Part shown: positions 16,007 to 25,178 of the stretch, piece by piece
How positions within the stretch are numbered: position 1 is the stretch's first letter
Layout: each line of letters starts with the position of its first letter
Source: an uncultured Anaeromusa sp.
GTDB lineage: Bacteria; Bacillota; Negativicutes; Anaeromusales; Anaeromusaceae
DNA length: 64,000 bases
Direction: 5' to 3'
Assembly: GCF_963676855.1 (NCBI RefSeq)
Contig: NZ_OY781460.1
Span: forward strand, 1,899,520 to 1,963,519
Notes under the pieces: model-generated
The model's input: the letters and a program-made list of their open reading frames with translations, nothing else
The model's database searches: none
Told to the model about the DNA's origin: nothing
Program-made: the position numbers and the translations under genes

Positions 16007-16747
16007 ATGAAACGAATTGACGGACGTGTACCTGCGCAAATGCGTAAGGTGAATATTCAAAGAGACTATATGCGCTATGCCGAAGGGTCGGCTTTGATCG
16101 AGGTTGGCAATACGCGGGTACTGTGTGCAGCGACCATAGAGGACAAAGTGCCGCATTTTTTAAGAGGCAGTGGCGAGGGCTGGATTACAGCTGAGTATGC
16201 ACTTTTGCCTCGCTCCACACAGGTGCGTAATGTACGTGAATCGGCTAAGGGGAAAGTTACGGGCCGAACGCATGAAATCCAGCGCTTGATTGGCAGGGCG
16301 CTGCGCAGCGTGGTGAATCTTAAAGCATTGGGGGAACGGACGATCTGGATTGACTGTGACGTACTGCAAGCCGACGGTGGTACCAGAACGGCGTCCATTA
16401 CCGGTGCATTCATCGCCTTGGTGGATGCGGTTAATACCATTTATGATGAAAAAAGGCCTTTTGCAGTTACGGATTTTTTAGCGGCGGCCAGCGTGGGTAT
16501 TGTTGACGAGCAAGCCTATTTGGACTTGTGTTATGAAGAAGATTCTCGGGCAATTGTAGATATGAATGTAGTTATGACAGGAAACGGGCGTTTTGTAGAG
16601 GTGCAGGGGACTGGCGAACAACGTCCTTTTGCCAGAGAAGAACTGACGGACATGCTAGCTTTGGCGGAGCAGGGCGTGGGGATGTTGATTGACTATCAAA
16701 AAGATATTCTCGGACCGTTGGCTTGGAAGGTAGGACGAGAGCCATGA
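16007..16747 (+). CDS. rph: Ribonuclease PH
   Basis: A 246-aa phosphorolytic exoribonuclease that trims tRNA 3' ends. It shows [33 protein letters not shown], the active-site region [19 protein letters not shown] and [15 protein letters not shown]. Length and motifs match the family. ATG 16007 follows AGGAGG. It is the first gene of a three-gene unit with rdgB and yfcE, each overlapping the next by 4 bp. Confidence 0.95.
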   Translation: MKRIDGRVPAQMRKVNIQRDYMRYAEGSALIEVGNTRVLCAATIEDKVPHFLRGSGEGWITAEYALLPRSTQVRNVRESAKGKVTGRTHEIQRLIGRALRSVVNLKALGERTIWIDCDVLQADGGTRTASITGAFIALVDAVNTIYDEKRPFAVTDFLAAASVGIVDEQAYLDLCYEEDSRAIVDMNVVMTGNGRFVEVQGTGEQRPFAREELTDMLALAEQGVGMLIDYQKDILGPLAWKVGREP

Positions 16748-17343
16748 TCGAGCTTGTTGTTGCTAGTAAGAATCAGGGTAAAATTGCTGAATTTGAAAAA
16801 GCTTTCAGCCGGCTTTCCGTGAAGATTTTGTCTTTAAAAGACTTTGGAGATATTCCTGAAGCGGTGGAGGATGGAGCGACTTTTGCCGAGAATGCCCGCA
16901 AAAAAGCACAGCATTATTTGCAATACACAAAGAAACCTTGTTTAGCGGATGATTCGGGCTTAGAGGTGGATGCTTTAGGGGGCGCACCTGGCGTTTTCTC
17001 TGCACGTTATGCGGGAGAAGGAGCCAATGATACGGCCAATAACGCCAAACTGTTGCAACGACTGTCCAACGTAGAATCAGAGCGGCGGACAGGCCGATTT
17101 TGTTGCGCGTTGGCGTTGGCTTTTCCAGATGGCCGGATGTTGGAAGCGGACGGTGCGGTGGAAGGAAGGCTGCTTATGGCGGAGAAGGGCGATGGCGGTT
17201 TTGGGTATGACCCGTTGTTCTTTTTGCCAGAATTGGCTAAGACTTTTGCTGAACTGACTTTGGCGGAAAAAAACGCCATTAGTCATCGGGGTAAAGCTAT
17301 GGTTGCTTTGGCGGTGCAATTGGCTGAGGCAGAATTGAAATGA
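16744..17343 (+). CDS. rdgB: XTP/dITP diphosphatase (RdgB/HAM1)
   Basis: A 199-aa house-cleaning pyrophosphatase that removes non-canonical purine nucleotides. It shows [11 protein letters not shown], the metal and substrate region [19 protein letters not shown] and [11 protein letters not shown] 16744 overlaps the rph stop (ATGA); an in-frame ATG at 16723 would overlap further and lacks a clear ribosome binding site. The coupling with rph is common in Firmicutes. Confidence 0.94.
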   Translation: MIELVVASKNQGKIAEFEKAFSRLSVKILSLKDFGDIPEAVEDGATFAENARKKAQHYLQYTKKPCLADDSGLEVDALGGAPGVFSARYAGEGANDTANNAKLLQRLSNVESERRTGRFCCALALAFPDGRMLEADGAVEGRLLMAEKGDGGFGYDPLFFLPELAKTFAELTLAEKNAISHRGKAMVALAVQLAEAELK

Positions 17344-17846
17344 AACGCCTGGGGATTTTGAGCGATACCCATGGCAACCTGCAACTGTTAAAACAGGCGG
17401 TCGAGGAAACTGGTCCTGTAGACATGTGGCTGCATGCTGGAGACTATATTCGGGATGCACGGTGGCTGGCTACCTGGTGTCCTGTGCCGGTGGTCGCTGT
17501 TGTCGGTAATTGCGATCGGCCCGGGGAGGGCAAAACAGAAGAGTTTGTAGAACTCGAAAATGTATTAATCTGGTTGACTCATGGTCACCGGCAGCATGTA
17601 AAAAACGGACGAGGCGATCTTATTTGGTGGGCGGAGCAGTATGGTGCTCAAATTGCAGTTTATGGTCATACCCATCAAAATGAAAACCAAGTGCAGGACT
17701 CTGTATTAATATTCAACCCTGGAAGTTTGGACCATTCCTGGGATGGGGCACCAAGCTGGGGGCGAGTCTCTGTCGAAAACGGCAAGGTAGTGAAGGCGGA
17801 AATCCTTCATTTTCAAGGCTTTGAACCATTTACAAGAGAAAAGTAA
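17340..17846 (+). CDS. YfcE/MJ0936-type metallophosphoesterase
   Basis: A 168-aa calcineurin-like phosphodiesterase. Its metal motifs in order are SDTHGN, HAGDYIRD, GNCD, THGH and YGHTHQ. The length is typical of the YfcE group. Its ATG overlaps the rdgB stop. The physiological substrate is unknown. Confidence 0.88.
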   Translation: MKRLGILSDTHGNLQLLKQAVEETGPVDMWLHAGDYIRDARWLATWCPVPVVAVVGNCDRPGEGKTEEFVELENVLIWLTHGHRQHVKNGRGDLIWWAEQYGAQIAVYGHTHQNENQVQDSVLIFNPGSLDHSWDGAPSWGRVSVENGKVVKAEILHFQGFEPFTREK

Positions 17847-17861
17847 TTAAAAAATTTAAGG

Positions 17862-17890
17862 TTGTAAAGGCAACGTAATTGTGCTAAAAT
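17862..17890 (+). promoter_or_regulatory. Promoter of the fumarase-SDH region
   Basis: TTGTAA (17862-17867), 17-bp spacer, and TAAAAT (17885-17890) preceded by TGC (extended -10). The predicted start is near 17897, about 50 bases before the fumarase gene. Confidence 0.6.
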
Positions 17891-17946
17891 TAACGTAAAA
17901 ATTATTTCCATCTATTTAAATTTATGTAGAAACAGGAGGAGTTGCT

Positions 17947-18789
17947 TTGCGTACCATTGAGGTTGCCAAAATTACTGAGGCTGTTGCCAAAATGTGCATG
18001 GATGCCTGCTACTATTTGCCGGAAGACGTGTACAAAGCTTTAAAAACAGCTCAGGAGACCGAAGAATCTCCCCTCGGCAGAGACGTACTCAATCAGATCG
18101 TCAAAAATGCCGACATCGCTCGTGAGGAAAGCGTGCCGATTTGCCAAGATACTGGCATGACCGTAATCTTTTTGGAGGTTGGTCAGGACGTGCACGTGGT
18201 TGGAGGCGACTTGACGGAAGCCATCAATGCCGGCGTAGCGAAAGGTTATACCGAAGGTTATCTGCGTAAATCGGTTGTGGAAGAGCCGCTGTTTAATCGT
18301 AAAAATACGACGAACAACACTCCCGCAGTCATTCATACTTCCATCGTACCAGGGGATAAGCTGAAAATTAAGCTGGCGCCAAAAGGCTTCGGCAGCGAAA
18401 ACAAAAGCGGCATGAAACTATTGGTTCCTGCCGACGGCGTTGCCGGTGTGAAAGCGGCTGTCCTTGATATTATCAAGCATGCAGGTCCGAATCCCTGTCC
18501 TCCTATGGTTGTCGGCGTAGGTATCGGCGGCACCATGGAAAAAGCGGCGTTGTTGTCGAAGAAAGCGCTGATGCGCCGCATCGATAAACGCAACGACCAT
18601 CCGGAGTATGCAAAACTGGAAGGGGAACTGCTGGAAATGATTAACAAGACCGGCATTGGACCTCAACTGGGCGGAACTACATCGGCTCTGGCAGTTAACA
18701 TTGAATGGTATCCTACGCACATCGCCGGCTTGCCGGTATCTGTAAATATCAGCTGTCATGCTACCAGGCATGCCGATGTGGAACTCTAA
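17947..18789 (+). CDS. fumA: Fumarate hydratase class I, alpha subunit
   Basis: The N-terminal half of a two-subunit, oxygen-sensitive [4Fe-4S] fumarase, 280 aa. It has ESVPICQDTGM with a cluster Cys, then NRKNTTNNTPAVIH and the GIGGTMEKAALLSKKAL region. It starts with TTG at 17947, 7 bases after a strong AGGAGG. The L-tartrate dehydratase alpha subunit is the main alternative; the fumarate-reductase genes downstream favour fumarase. Confidence 0.88.
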   Translation: MRTIEVAKITEAVAKMCMDACYYLPEDVYKALKTAQETEESPLGRDVLNQIVKNADIAREESVPICQDTGMTVIFLEVGQDVHVVGGDLTEAINAGVAKGYTEGYLRKSVVEEPLFNRKNTTNNTPAVIHTSIVPGDKLKIKLAPKGFGSENKSGMKLLVPADGVAGVKAAVLDIIKHAGPNPCPPMVVGVGIGGTMEKAALLSKKALMRRIDKRNDHPEYAKLEGELLEMINKTGIGPQLGGTTSALAVNIEWYPTHIAGLPVSVNISCHATRHADVEL

Positions 18790-18808
18790 GAAGGAGGTGT
18801 GAGAGAAG

Positions 18809-19366
18809 ATGGCCGAGAAGAAACGTATTACTACCCCGCTGAGCGCAGATGTTGTTCGTGATCTGAAAGCTGGCGACAGCGTTCTGATTACAGGCATTGT
18901 TTACAGCGCTCGTGATGCTGCTCATAAAGTTATGACGGAAACCTTGGCGCGCGGTGAAAAACTGCCGGTGGATTTGAAGAACCAGGTTGTGTACTATCTA
19001 GGACCAACCCCTGCGAAGCCAGGAGCTGTCATTGGCTCTGCGGGTCCGACGACGTCTGGCCGCATGGACGCTTATGCGCCTACATTGCTTGAACAAGGCC
19101 TGCGCGGCATGATTGGCAAGGGCTCCCGTTCCAAAGAAGTCGTTGAGTCCATGAAGAAGAACGGCGCAGTGTATTTTGCTGCTGTCGGCGGCGCTGCTGC
19201 TTTGATTGCCAAATGCATCAAAAAATACGAAGTGCTGGCTTATCCTGAACTCGGTCCGGAGGCACTAGCTGCATTGACGGTAGAAGATTTTCCTGCCATC
19301 GTCGTTGTCGATAGTGAAGGAAACAGCTTCTACGAAGAAGGACAAAAACCATACCGGAAAATTTAA
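18809..19366 (+). CDS. fumB: Fumarate hydratase class I, beta subunit
   Basis: The 185-aa C-terminal half of the class I fumarase. It has GDSVLITGIVYSARDAAHK, the family signature GPTPAKPGAVIGSAGPTTSGRMD (split over residues about 64-86), and KGSRSKEVVE. It starts 19 bp after the alpha subunit with AAGGAGGTG as ribosome binding site. Together they hydrate fumarate to malate, or the reverse. Confidence 0.88.
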   Translation: MAEKKRITTPLSADVVRDLKAGDSVLITGIVYSARDAAHKVMTETLARGEKLPVDLKNQVVYYLGPTPAKPGAVIGSAGPTTSGRMDAYAPTLLEQGLRGMIGKGSRSKEVVESMKKNGAVYFAAVGGAAALIAKCIKKYEVLAYPELGPEALAALTVEDFPAIVVVDSEGNSFYEEGQKPYRKI

Positions 19367-19402
19367 CTCCTTGGTTGAGCAATTCTATTAATGTCCTAAA
19401 AC

Positions 19403-19423
19403 ATGCGGGCTTAGCCCGTGCAT
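19403..19423. other. Intercistronic hairpin between fumarase and sdhC
   Basis: An imperfect 8-9 bp stem around TTA (centred at 19412) without a T-run. It is more likely an RNA processing or stability element than a terminator. Confidence 0.35.
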
Positions 19424-19454
19424 CATGTGCCCATCGAATACAGGAGGTAAAAGC

Positions 19455-20075
19455 ATGAGCAACACTGAATTTTATATCCGGCGCCTTCATTCCATTTCGG
19501 GGATCGTGCCGATCGGACTGTTCCTGTTGGAGCATACTGCAACCATTTCTACAGCCCTGGTAGGTCCTCAAATGTTTAATGCCGGCGTTGAGCACCTGGC
19601 ATCCATTCCTACGTCGGTGATGATTCCTCTGGAAATCTTCGCCATTGCCATTCCGTTCTTGTTCCACATCATTTACGGTCTGATGTACGCTTTTGATGCA
19701 CAGCACAATGTGGGCAACTATACATACGCCCGCAACCGTCAATTCTGGCTGCAACGGATGACGGCGTTTATTACCGTTGCTTTCTTGATCTGGCATGTTG
19801 GTTATATGCGTTTCTTCATGAAATACAGCCCCGGTATCAACTTCAATACCATGCATGACTATCTCAGCAATCCGCTGGTTATGGTTTTGTACATTATTGG
19901 TTTTGTGGCTGCGATTTATCACTTCACAAACGGTCTCTTTACATTCTGCATCACCTGGGGTATTGCTGCCGGTCCGAAGGCGCAAAACTTTGTCAATAAG
20001 CTGGCATGGGGCCTTTTCGCTTTGATGAGCGTAGCTGGCGTTGCAGCAGTTGTCAAGTTTGCTGCTGGAGCATAA
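19455..20075 (+). CDS. sdhC: Succinate dehydrogenase/fumarate reductase cytochrome b subunit
   Basis: A 206-aa membrane anchor with five predicted helices. It has the His residues expected for two hemes: LHSISG, FLFHIIYG, IWHVGYM and IYHFTNG, with one more in FLLEHT. This is the type B single-anchor form found with menaquinone-linked enzymes. ATG 19455 is eight bases after AGGAGG; the upstream in-frame codons lie in a hairpin region. Heme supply may come from the AhbAB pathway encoded at 51490. Confidence 0.92.
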   Translation: MSNTEFYIRRLHSISGIVPIGLFLLEHTATISTALVGPQMFNAGVEHLASIPTSVMIPLEIFAIAIPFLFHIIYGLMYAFDAQHNVGNYTYARNRQFWLQRMTAFITVAFLIWHVGYMRFFMKYSPGINFNTMHDYLSNPLVMVLYIIGFVAAIYHFTNGLFTFCITWGIAAGPKAQNFVNKLAWGLFALMSVAGVAAVVKFAAGA

Positions 20076-20132
20076 TCCTCCCCATTCCATGTTGCTGTAA
20101 TCTTAAATTTTGGAAATAAGGAGAGAACCCTA

Positions 20133-21884
20133 GTGAAAAAGAAAATTATTGTTGTTGGCGGCGGCCTTTCGGGCTTGATGGCCACTATGAAGATCAGCGA
20201 AGCCGGTGGCGAAGTCGATCTCTTCTCCCTTTGCCCTGTTAAGCGTTCGCATTCGGTTTGTGCACAAGGTGGCATCAATGCCTGCATGAACACCAAAGGT
20301 CAAAACGACTCCATTGACGAGCATTTTGACGATACTGTCTACGGCGGCGACTTCCTGGCTGACCAGAAGGCCGTTCGCGGGATGATTGAATTGGCTCCAA
20401 AACTGATCGAAATGTTCGATCGTATGGGCGTAACCTGGACCCGTACTGCGGAAGGCCTGCTGGACCTTCGTAACTTCGGCGGACAGAAAAACAAAAGAAC
20501 TTGCTTCTCCGGCGCTACTACCGGCCAGCAGCTTTTGTACGCTCTCGATGAGCAGGTTCGTCATTGGGAAGTCAAAGGTACTGTTAAGAAATACGAAGGC
20601 TGGGATTTCCTGAAAGCCATTTTGAACGAAAAAGGCGAGTGCCGTGGTATTGTGGCTCAGAATATGAGCACCATGGAGATTGAATCTTTCCCGGCTGACG
20701 CTGTTATTTTGGCTACCGGCGGCCCCGGACTGGTGTTCGGCAAGAGCACCAACTCCGTTATCTGCACGGGTTCGGCCGTGTCCAGCGCGTACCAACAAGG
20801 TGCGTACTTGGGCAACAGCGAATTCATTCAATTGCATCCGACTGCCATTCCTGGCGATGACAAGCTGCGCTTGATGTCCGAGTCGGCTCGTGGCGAAGGC
20901 GGCCGCGTCTGGACCTATAAAGATGGCAAGCCTTGGTATTTCCTCGAAGAAATGTATCCGGCCTATGGCAACCTGGTGCCGCGCGACATCGCTGCGCGCG
21001 CCATCTTCAAGGTTTGTACAGAAATGAAGCTAGGCATCAATGGCGAAAACCAGGTATATTTGGATCTGTCTCATATCGACAGCGACTACCTGGATCGCAA
21101 ATTGGGCGGCATTTTGGAAATTTATGAAGAGTTCGTCGGTGACGATCCGCGTAAAGTTCCTATGCGTATCTTCCCAGCCGTTCACTATTCCATGGGCGGT
21201 ATCTGGGTTGACCGTGAACACAGAACCAACATCCCTGGTCTGTTCGCTTCCGGCGAATGCGACTATCAATACCATGGCGCCAACCGTTTAGGTGCAAACT
21301 CCTTGCTGTCGGCCGCTTACTCCGGAACTGTTTCCGGCCCGAGCGCTATGCGTTGGGCGAAAGGCGAACAGGAAGGCTCGTCCTTGAGTGCAGAAGAACT
21401 GAAAGCCGCTAAGGATGCGGAAATTCAGCGCTTTGAAACACTGTTGGCTATGAACGGTCCTGAAAATGCCTACAAATTGCATCAAGAACTCGGCGAAATC
21501 ATGCTGGAAAACGTGGCTATTGTTCGTATCAATGCAAACATTGCCAAAGCGGAAGGTCTCTTGAAAGATCTACTGAAGCGTTGGGACAGCATTGGCGTAA
21601 ACGACAAAGGCCATTACTGCAATCAGGAAGTCATGTTCACTCGTCAACTGCGGGACATGATCATTTATGCTCAGGCTATCACCAAAGCAGCTTTGCTGCG
21701 TAATGAAAGCCGCGGCGCTCACTACAAACCGGAATTCCCTGAGCGCGATGATGAAAACTTCCTGAAAACCACGCGTGTTGCCTACACCCCGGAAGGACCG
21801 CAAATCGATTATATCGACTTTGATCATTCCATGATCAAACCGCGTCCTCGTCGTTACGACGTTGCTAAGGAGGTTAAGAAATAA
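20133..21884 (+). CDS. sdhA: Succinate dehydrogenase/fumarate reductase flavoprotein subunit
   Basis: The 583-aa catalytic subunit. The dinucleotide fold is VVGGGLSGLMA, the covalent-FAD His is in RSHSVCAQGG, and the active-site segments are SESARGEGGRVW and HGANRLGANSLL. It starts with GTG at 20133 after AAGGAGA. It oxidises succinate or reduces fumarate; sequence alone does not fix the direction, but a menaquinone-based anaerobe usually runs fumarate reduction. Confidence 0.94.
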   Translation: MKKKIIVVGGGLSGLMATMKISEAGGEVDLFSLCPVKRSHSVCAQGGINACMNTKGQNDSIDEHFDDTVYGGDFLADQKAVRGMIELAPKLIEMFDRMGVTWTRTAEGLLDLRNFGGQKNKRTCFSGATTGQQLLYALDEQVRHWEVKGTVKKYEGWDFLKAILNEKGECRGIVAQNMSTMEIESFPADAVILATGGPGLVFGKSTNSVICTGSAVSSAYQQGAYLGNSEFIQLHPTAIPGDDKLRLMSESARGEGGRVWTYKDGKPWYFLEEMYPAYGNLVPRDIAARAIFKVCTEMKLGINGENQVYLDLSHIDSDYLDRKLGGILEIYEEFVGDDPRKVPMRIFPAVHYSMGGIWVDREHRTNIPGLFASGECDYQYHGANRLGANSLLSAAYSGTVSGPSAMRWAKGEQEGSSLSAEELKAAKDAEIQRFETLLAMNGPENAYKLHQELGEIMLENVAIVRINANIAKAEGLLKDLLKRWDSIGVNDKGHYCNQEVMFTRQLRDMIIYAQAITKAALLRNESRGAHYKPEFPERDDENFLKTTRVAYTPEGPQIDYIDFDHSMIKPRPRRYDVAKEVKK

Positions 21885-21886
21885 GC

Positions 21887-22639
21887 ATGAGCAAGAAAAG
21901 CGTTCATTTTATTATTACCAGACAAGACTCGCCTACTAGCGCGCCGTATACGGAAGAGTTTGAACTTCCATACCGCCCGGCGATGAATGTAGTTTCCTCC
22001 TTGATGGAAATTCAGAAAAACCCTGTAACCAAAGACGGCAAGAAAACTACTCCTGTCGTTTGGGAATGCAACTGCCTAGAGAAAGTTTGTGGCGCTTGCA
22101 TGATGGTCATCAACGGCAAAGCGCAACAGGCTTGTGCAGCTTTGATCGATCATTTGGAGCAGCCTATTCGTTTGGAAGCGGCTCGTACCTTCCCGGTGGT
22201 TCGCGACTTGATTATCGACCGCAGCGTCATGTTTGAAAGCCTGAAGCGCGTTCACGCTTGGGTTGAAGTTGACGGTTCCTGGCCGGTAAACCAAATGGCG
22301 CCCCGTCAAAACCCCAATACGGCTACGACGGCTTACGAAATTTCTCGTTGCATGACTTGCGGCTGCTGCATGCATGCATGCCCCAATGTTAACTCTGGTT
22401 CTAACTTCATTGGACCGGCTCCGATGGGACAGGCTCATTTGTTCAACCTGCATCCTACCGGTGAATACAACAAGGGAGATCGTCTGGACGCCTTGATGGC
22501 GAAAGGCGGCATCAGCAATTGCGGCAATAGCCAAAACTGCGTGCAGGCTTGCCCGAAAGACATCAAGCTGACCGATTATATCGCGCAGCTGAATCGGGAT
22601 GTTAACAAACAAGCTATTAAGAACTTGTTGAACAAGTAA
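21887..22639 (+). CDS. sdhB: Succinate dehydrogenase/fumarate reductase iron-sulfur subunit
   Basis: The 250-aa electron-transfer subunit. It has [2Fe-2S] ligands in CNCLEKVCGAC, followed by another Cys. The first [4Fe-4S] set is CMTCGCCMHACPN, and a further Cys set (CGNSQNCVQACP) ligates the third cluster. It starts 2 bp after sdhA and ends the operon; a strong terminator follows at once. Confidence 0.94.
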   Translation: MSKKSVHFIITRQDSPTSAPYTEEFELPYRPAMNVVSSLMEIQKNPVTKDGKKTTPVVWECNCLEKVCGACMMVINGKAQQACAALIDHLEQPIRLEAARTFPVVRDLIIDRSVMFESLKRVHAWVEVDGSWPVNQMAPRQNPNTATTAYEISRCMTCGCCMHACPNVNSGSNFIGPAPMGQAHLFNLHPTGEYNKGDRLDALMAKGGISNCGNSQNCVQACPKDIKLTDYIAQLNRDVNKQAIKNLLNK

Positions 22640-22645
22640 AACTTG

Positions 22646-22681
22646 AATAGCCGGCTGCTTTTAAGCAGCCGGCTATTTTTT
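22646..22681 (+). terminator. Terminator of the sdhCAB operon
   Basis: A 15-bp perfect stem (22646-22660 with 22663-22677) with a run of T residues. It directly abuts the -35 box of the following tRNA promoter. Confidence 0.85.
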
Positions 22682-22682
22682 G

Positions 22683-22712
22683 TTGACAAAGGATGTTTCA
22701 ATCGAGTATAAT
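22683..22712 (+). promoter_or_regulatory. Promoter of the tRNA-Pro/Gly/Arg operon
   Basis: TTGACA (22683-22688), 18-bp spacer, TATAAT (22707-22712). Both boxes are perfect; start expected near 22719. Confidence 0.85.
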
Positions 22713-22728
22713 ATGTCATGTGATTATA

Positions 22729-22805
22729 CGGGGCGTGGCTCAGCTTGGTAGAGCACCTGGCTTGGGACCAGGGGGTCGCAGGTTCGAATCCTGCCGCTCC
22801 GACCA
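22729..22805 (+). tRNA. tRNA-Pro (anticodon TGG)
   Basis: A complete cloverleaf of 77 nt with encoded CCA. The acceptor CGGGGCG pairs with CGCTCCG, the anticodon arm is CCTGG-CTTGGGA-CCAGG with anticodon TGG, and the T-loop is TTCGAAT. Confidence 0.96.
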
Positions 22806-22815
22806 TCTAGAAATT

Positions 22816-22889
22816 GCGGGTGTAGCTCAATGGTAGAGCACTAGCCTTCCAAGCTAGCTACGAGGGTTCGATTCCCTTCACCCGCTCCA
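22816..22889 (+). tRNA. tRNA-Gly (anticodon TCC)
   Basis: A 74-nt cloverleaf with CCA. Acceptor GCGGGTG pairs with CACCCGC, and the anticodon arm is CTAGC-CTTCCAA-GCTAG. Confidence 0.96.
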
Positions 22890-22903
22890 TTTTTGTTTCT
22901 CCT

Positions 22904-22980
<77 letters not shown>

Positions 22981-23038
22981 TTAAAAATTGGCTGTCAGGA
23001 GAACCCAATGACAACAAGGGTTTCAGACGTGTATAGAG

Positions 23039-23080
23039 TGGTTTGTATCCATGGAAATGTGGAATACAAGCCATTTTTTA
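23039..23080 (+). terminator. Terminator of the tRNA operon
   Basis: TGGTTTGTATCC (23039-23050) pairs with GGAATACAAGCCA (23061-23073) with one bulged base, followed by TTTTTT. Confidence 0.7.
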
Positions 23081-23209
23081 TTTGGAGAAGAGCAGAGGCT
23101 TTTGCGGAACGCGTTGCTATAGTTTGCAGATGTATAAAATGCTGCGTGTTGGCAGGAAATCAGAAGTATAACGCGAAGTATACAAGCGAAGTTGGAGAGG
23201 GGGATTTTT

Positions 23210-24748
23210 ATGCGGCAATGGGGCCGGATTTTTTTATTATGCCTATTCATTTGTTGGGGGAGTGTCGTAGGGCAAGCCCAGCAGATTCAGTTGGATGTAT
23301 TGACAGTGAACGACTTTCATGGCGCCTTGGCACCTGAAGAGCGACGTCCTGGCGCGGCGGTACTGATGGCGGCTATTGAACAAGAACGTGCCGCCAATCC
23401 GCAAGGAACGCTTCTTCTGGCGGCAGGCGATATGCTGCAAGGAAGCGTGGACTCCAACTTGCTCTATGGGCGTCCAGTTGTCGAAATGATGAATGCTATG
23501 CAAGTTGATGCCATGGCTTTGGGTAATCATGAATTTGACTGGGGTTTGAGAGTATTGCAGGAAAGGGCGAAAGAAGCGCATTTTCCATTTTTGTGCGGGA
23601 ATGTAGTGGACAAGCAGACTGCTTTACCCTTGGATTTTGTGAAACCCTATGTTATTTTGGAGCGACAAGGTGTTAAAATTGCCGTTATTGGTGCGGTTAC
23701 GCCGGAAACGCTCTACAAAAGCCATCCTAATGCGGTATATGGTCTTGAAATTCAAGATCCTGCGGCTAGGATCAACGCTTGGGCTCAGGAGGCGCGCAAA
23801 CATGGTGCTGCCATTGTTATTGCGGTGGCCCATTTGTCTTCTTACATGGATAAGGATGGCAAGATAACCGGCGAGGCTGCGGATGTAGCCGACAAACTAA
23901 CAGGCGTGAATGTGCTGGTAAGCGCACATTCTCATGAACGGGTTGCTGGCTTTGTTAAAGGTGTTGCTGTGTTGCAGGCGGAAGCCTATGGTCGTGGGTT
24001 AGGGAAAGTACATCTTAACTATGATTCAAAAACGAGAACCGTACAGATGATTTCCGCCAGCGTGACGGATTTGGTGGAGCACCCGGTGCCGCCGGAACCG
24101 CTCATGCAGGAACTGGTGCGTCGCCAAGAAGAACCGATTATAGCCTTAAAGGAGCAGACAGTAGGTAATTCTCTCTATCCTTTGGAGCATAGCCGTAATG
24201 CTTTTTCACCTTTGGGCCAGTGGGTGGCGGATGCTATGCGATCTTCCGTGCAGGCGGATGTGGCTTTTTTAAACGGAGGCGGTGTGAGGCTGGGATTACC
24301 GGCAGGAAAAATTTCGCTAGGGCAGGTATATGCAGCTCTTCCTTTTGACAACACATTGTATACGGTACAATTGAACGGGAAGCAAATCCGTAAAATTTTA
24401 GAGCATGGCTTATTCAATCAAAATTTTGGCATGCTGCAATTTTCCGGCTTAAAAGTGGTTTGCGATCCGGATATGCCAGAAGGAGCTCGAATTAAAGAAG
24501 TACGGCTGGCTAGTGGCGATGAAATTGCAGATGGTAAACACTATCTGGTGGTTGCCAATGACTTCATGGCGGCAGGCGGAGACGGGTACACGATGCTGCG
24601 GGAAGGGTTGGAGGGACGAGATACGTATATCTCCTTGCGGGACATAGTTTTGCGTGAAATGAAGCGTCAACAGCCGATTGACTTTACTGGTGATGAGCGG
24701 TTGCTGGAACGAAAAGGAGATAGTTTGCGGCTACCGGATGCGGCCTAA
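23210..24748 (+). CDS. Secreted 5'-nucleotidase/2',3'-cyclic phosphodiesterase (UshA-like)
   Basis: A 512-aa exported nucleotidase. The signal peptide is residues 1-24, ending GQAQQ. The metallophosphoesterase domain follows, with VNDFHGAL, AAGDMLQGS, ALGNHEFDWG and SAHSHE. The 5'-nucleotidase C-terminal domain (about 310-490) has NGGGVRLGLPAG and AGGDGYTML. ATG 23210 follows GGAGAGGGGG. It would salvage nucleotides outside the membrane. It stands alone between the tRNA operon and the magnesium operon. Confidence 0.9.
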   Translation: MRQWGRIFLLCLFICWGSVVGQAQQIQLDVLTVNDFHGALAPEERRPGAAVLMAAIEQERAANPQGTLLLAAGDMLQGSVDSNLLYGRPVVEMMNAMQVDAMALGNHEFDWGLRVLQERAKEAHFPFLCGNVVDKQTALPLDFVKPYVILERQGVKIAVIGAVTPETLYKSHPNAVYGLEIQDPAARINAWAQEARKHGAAIVIAVAHLSSYMDKDGKITGEAADVADKLTGVNVLVSAHSHERVAGFVKGVAVLQAEAYGRGLGKVHLNYDSKTRTVQMISASVTDLVEHPVPPEPLMQELVRRQEEPIIALKEQTVGNSLYPLEHSRNAFSPLGQWVADAMRSSVQADVAFLNGGGVRLGLPAGKISLGQVYAALPFDNTLYTVQLNGKQIRKILEHGLFNQNFGMLQFSGLKVVCDPDMPEGARIKEVRLASGDEIADGKHYLVVANDFMAAGGDGYTMLREGLEGRDTYISLRDIVLREMKRQQPIDFTGDERLLERKGDSLRLPDAA

Positions 24749-24859
24749 ACGGATTTGTGAAGAATGTGTTACGTTTTTCGGATTTTGCGAAAAAGTCATT
24801 GTCATGTTTAAAGCGCTGTGGTAGACTGAAACAGAATTTTAGGGAAAAGAAAACTTCAT

Positions 24860-25020
24860 ATCTCTGTTAGGTGAGGCTCCTGCATAAAAATAGGCCACTG
24901 CCCGGAAACGTCGAGAGACGCCAATGGGTAGAACAGGTATTATCGACACAAGGTTTTACTTAAGGTGGCTGAGATTTTTCTCTACGTTATGCAGTGCTAA
25001 AACTCAACGATTAGAGGGAG
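24860..25020 (+). promoter_or_regulatory. M-box (ykoK) magnesium riboswitch
   Basis: The leader carries the conserved M-box blocks in order: GTTAGGTGAGGCTCCTGCAT near 24866, CCACTGCCCGGAAACGTC near 24895, GACGCCAATGGGT near 24917, then TATCGACA-AGG near 24941, and TATGCAGTGCTAAA-CTCAACGATT (about 24988-25012). The spacing fits the Mg2+-sensing aptamer. A terminator at 25035-25060 follows, so high Mg2+ should stop transcription before the transport genes at 25179-27735. The 430-bp stretch between the nucleotidase gene and 25179 is otherwise without genes. Confidence 0.93.
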
Positions 25021-25034
25021 ACATAGGTTATTTG

Positions 25035-25062
25035 TAATGCCTTCCTTTGGGGAGGCATTTAT
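25035..25062 (+). terminator. Expression-platform terminator of the M-box
   Basis: AATGCCTTCC (25036-25045) pairs with GGGAGGCATT, one G-T pair, followed by a T-rich run. It is the likely switching terminator of the riboswitch. Confidence 0.8.
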
Positions 25063-25178
25063 TTTTTTGGAGTCAATTTTTAGGGAAGGTGGTGGTTGTA
25101 TGGATACCGATCCTGGAGGTAAGCGGTGTTTGGAAATAAGCCGGCCATGGGCGTCGGTATTCAGAGAAGAGGGATAGT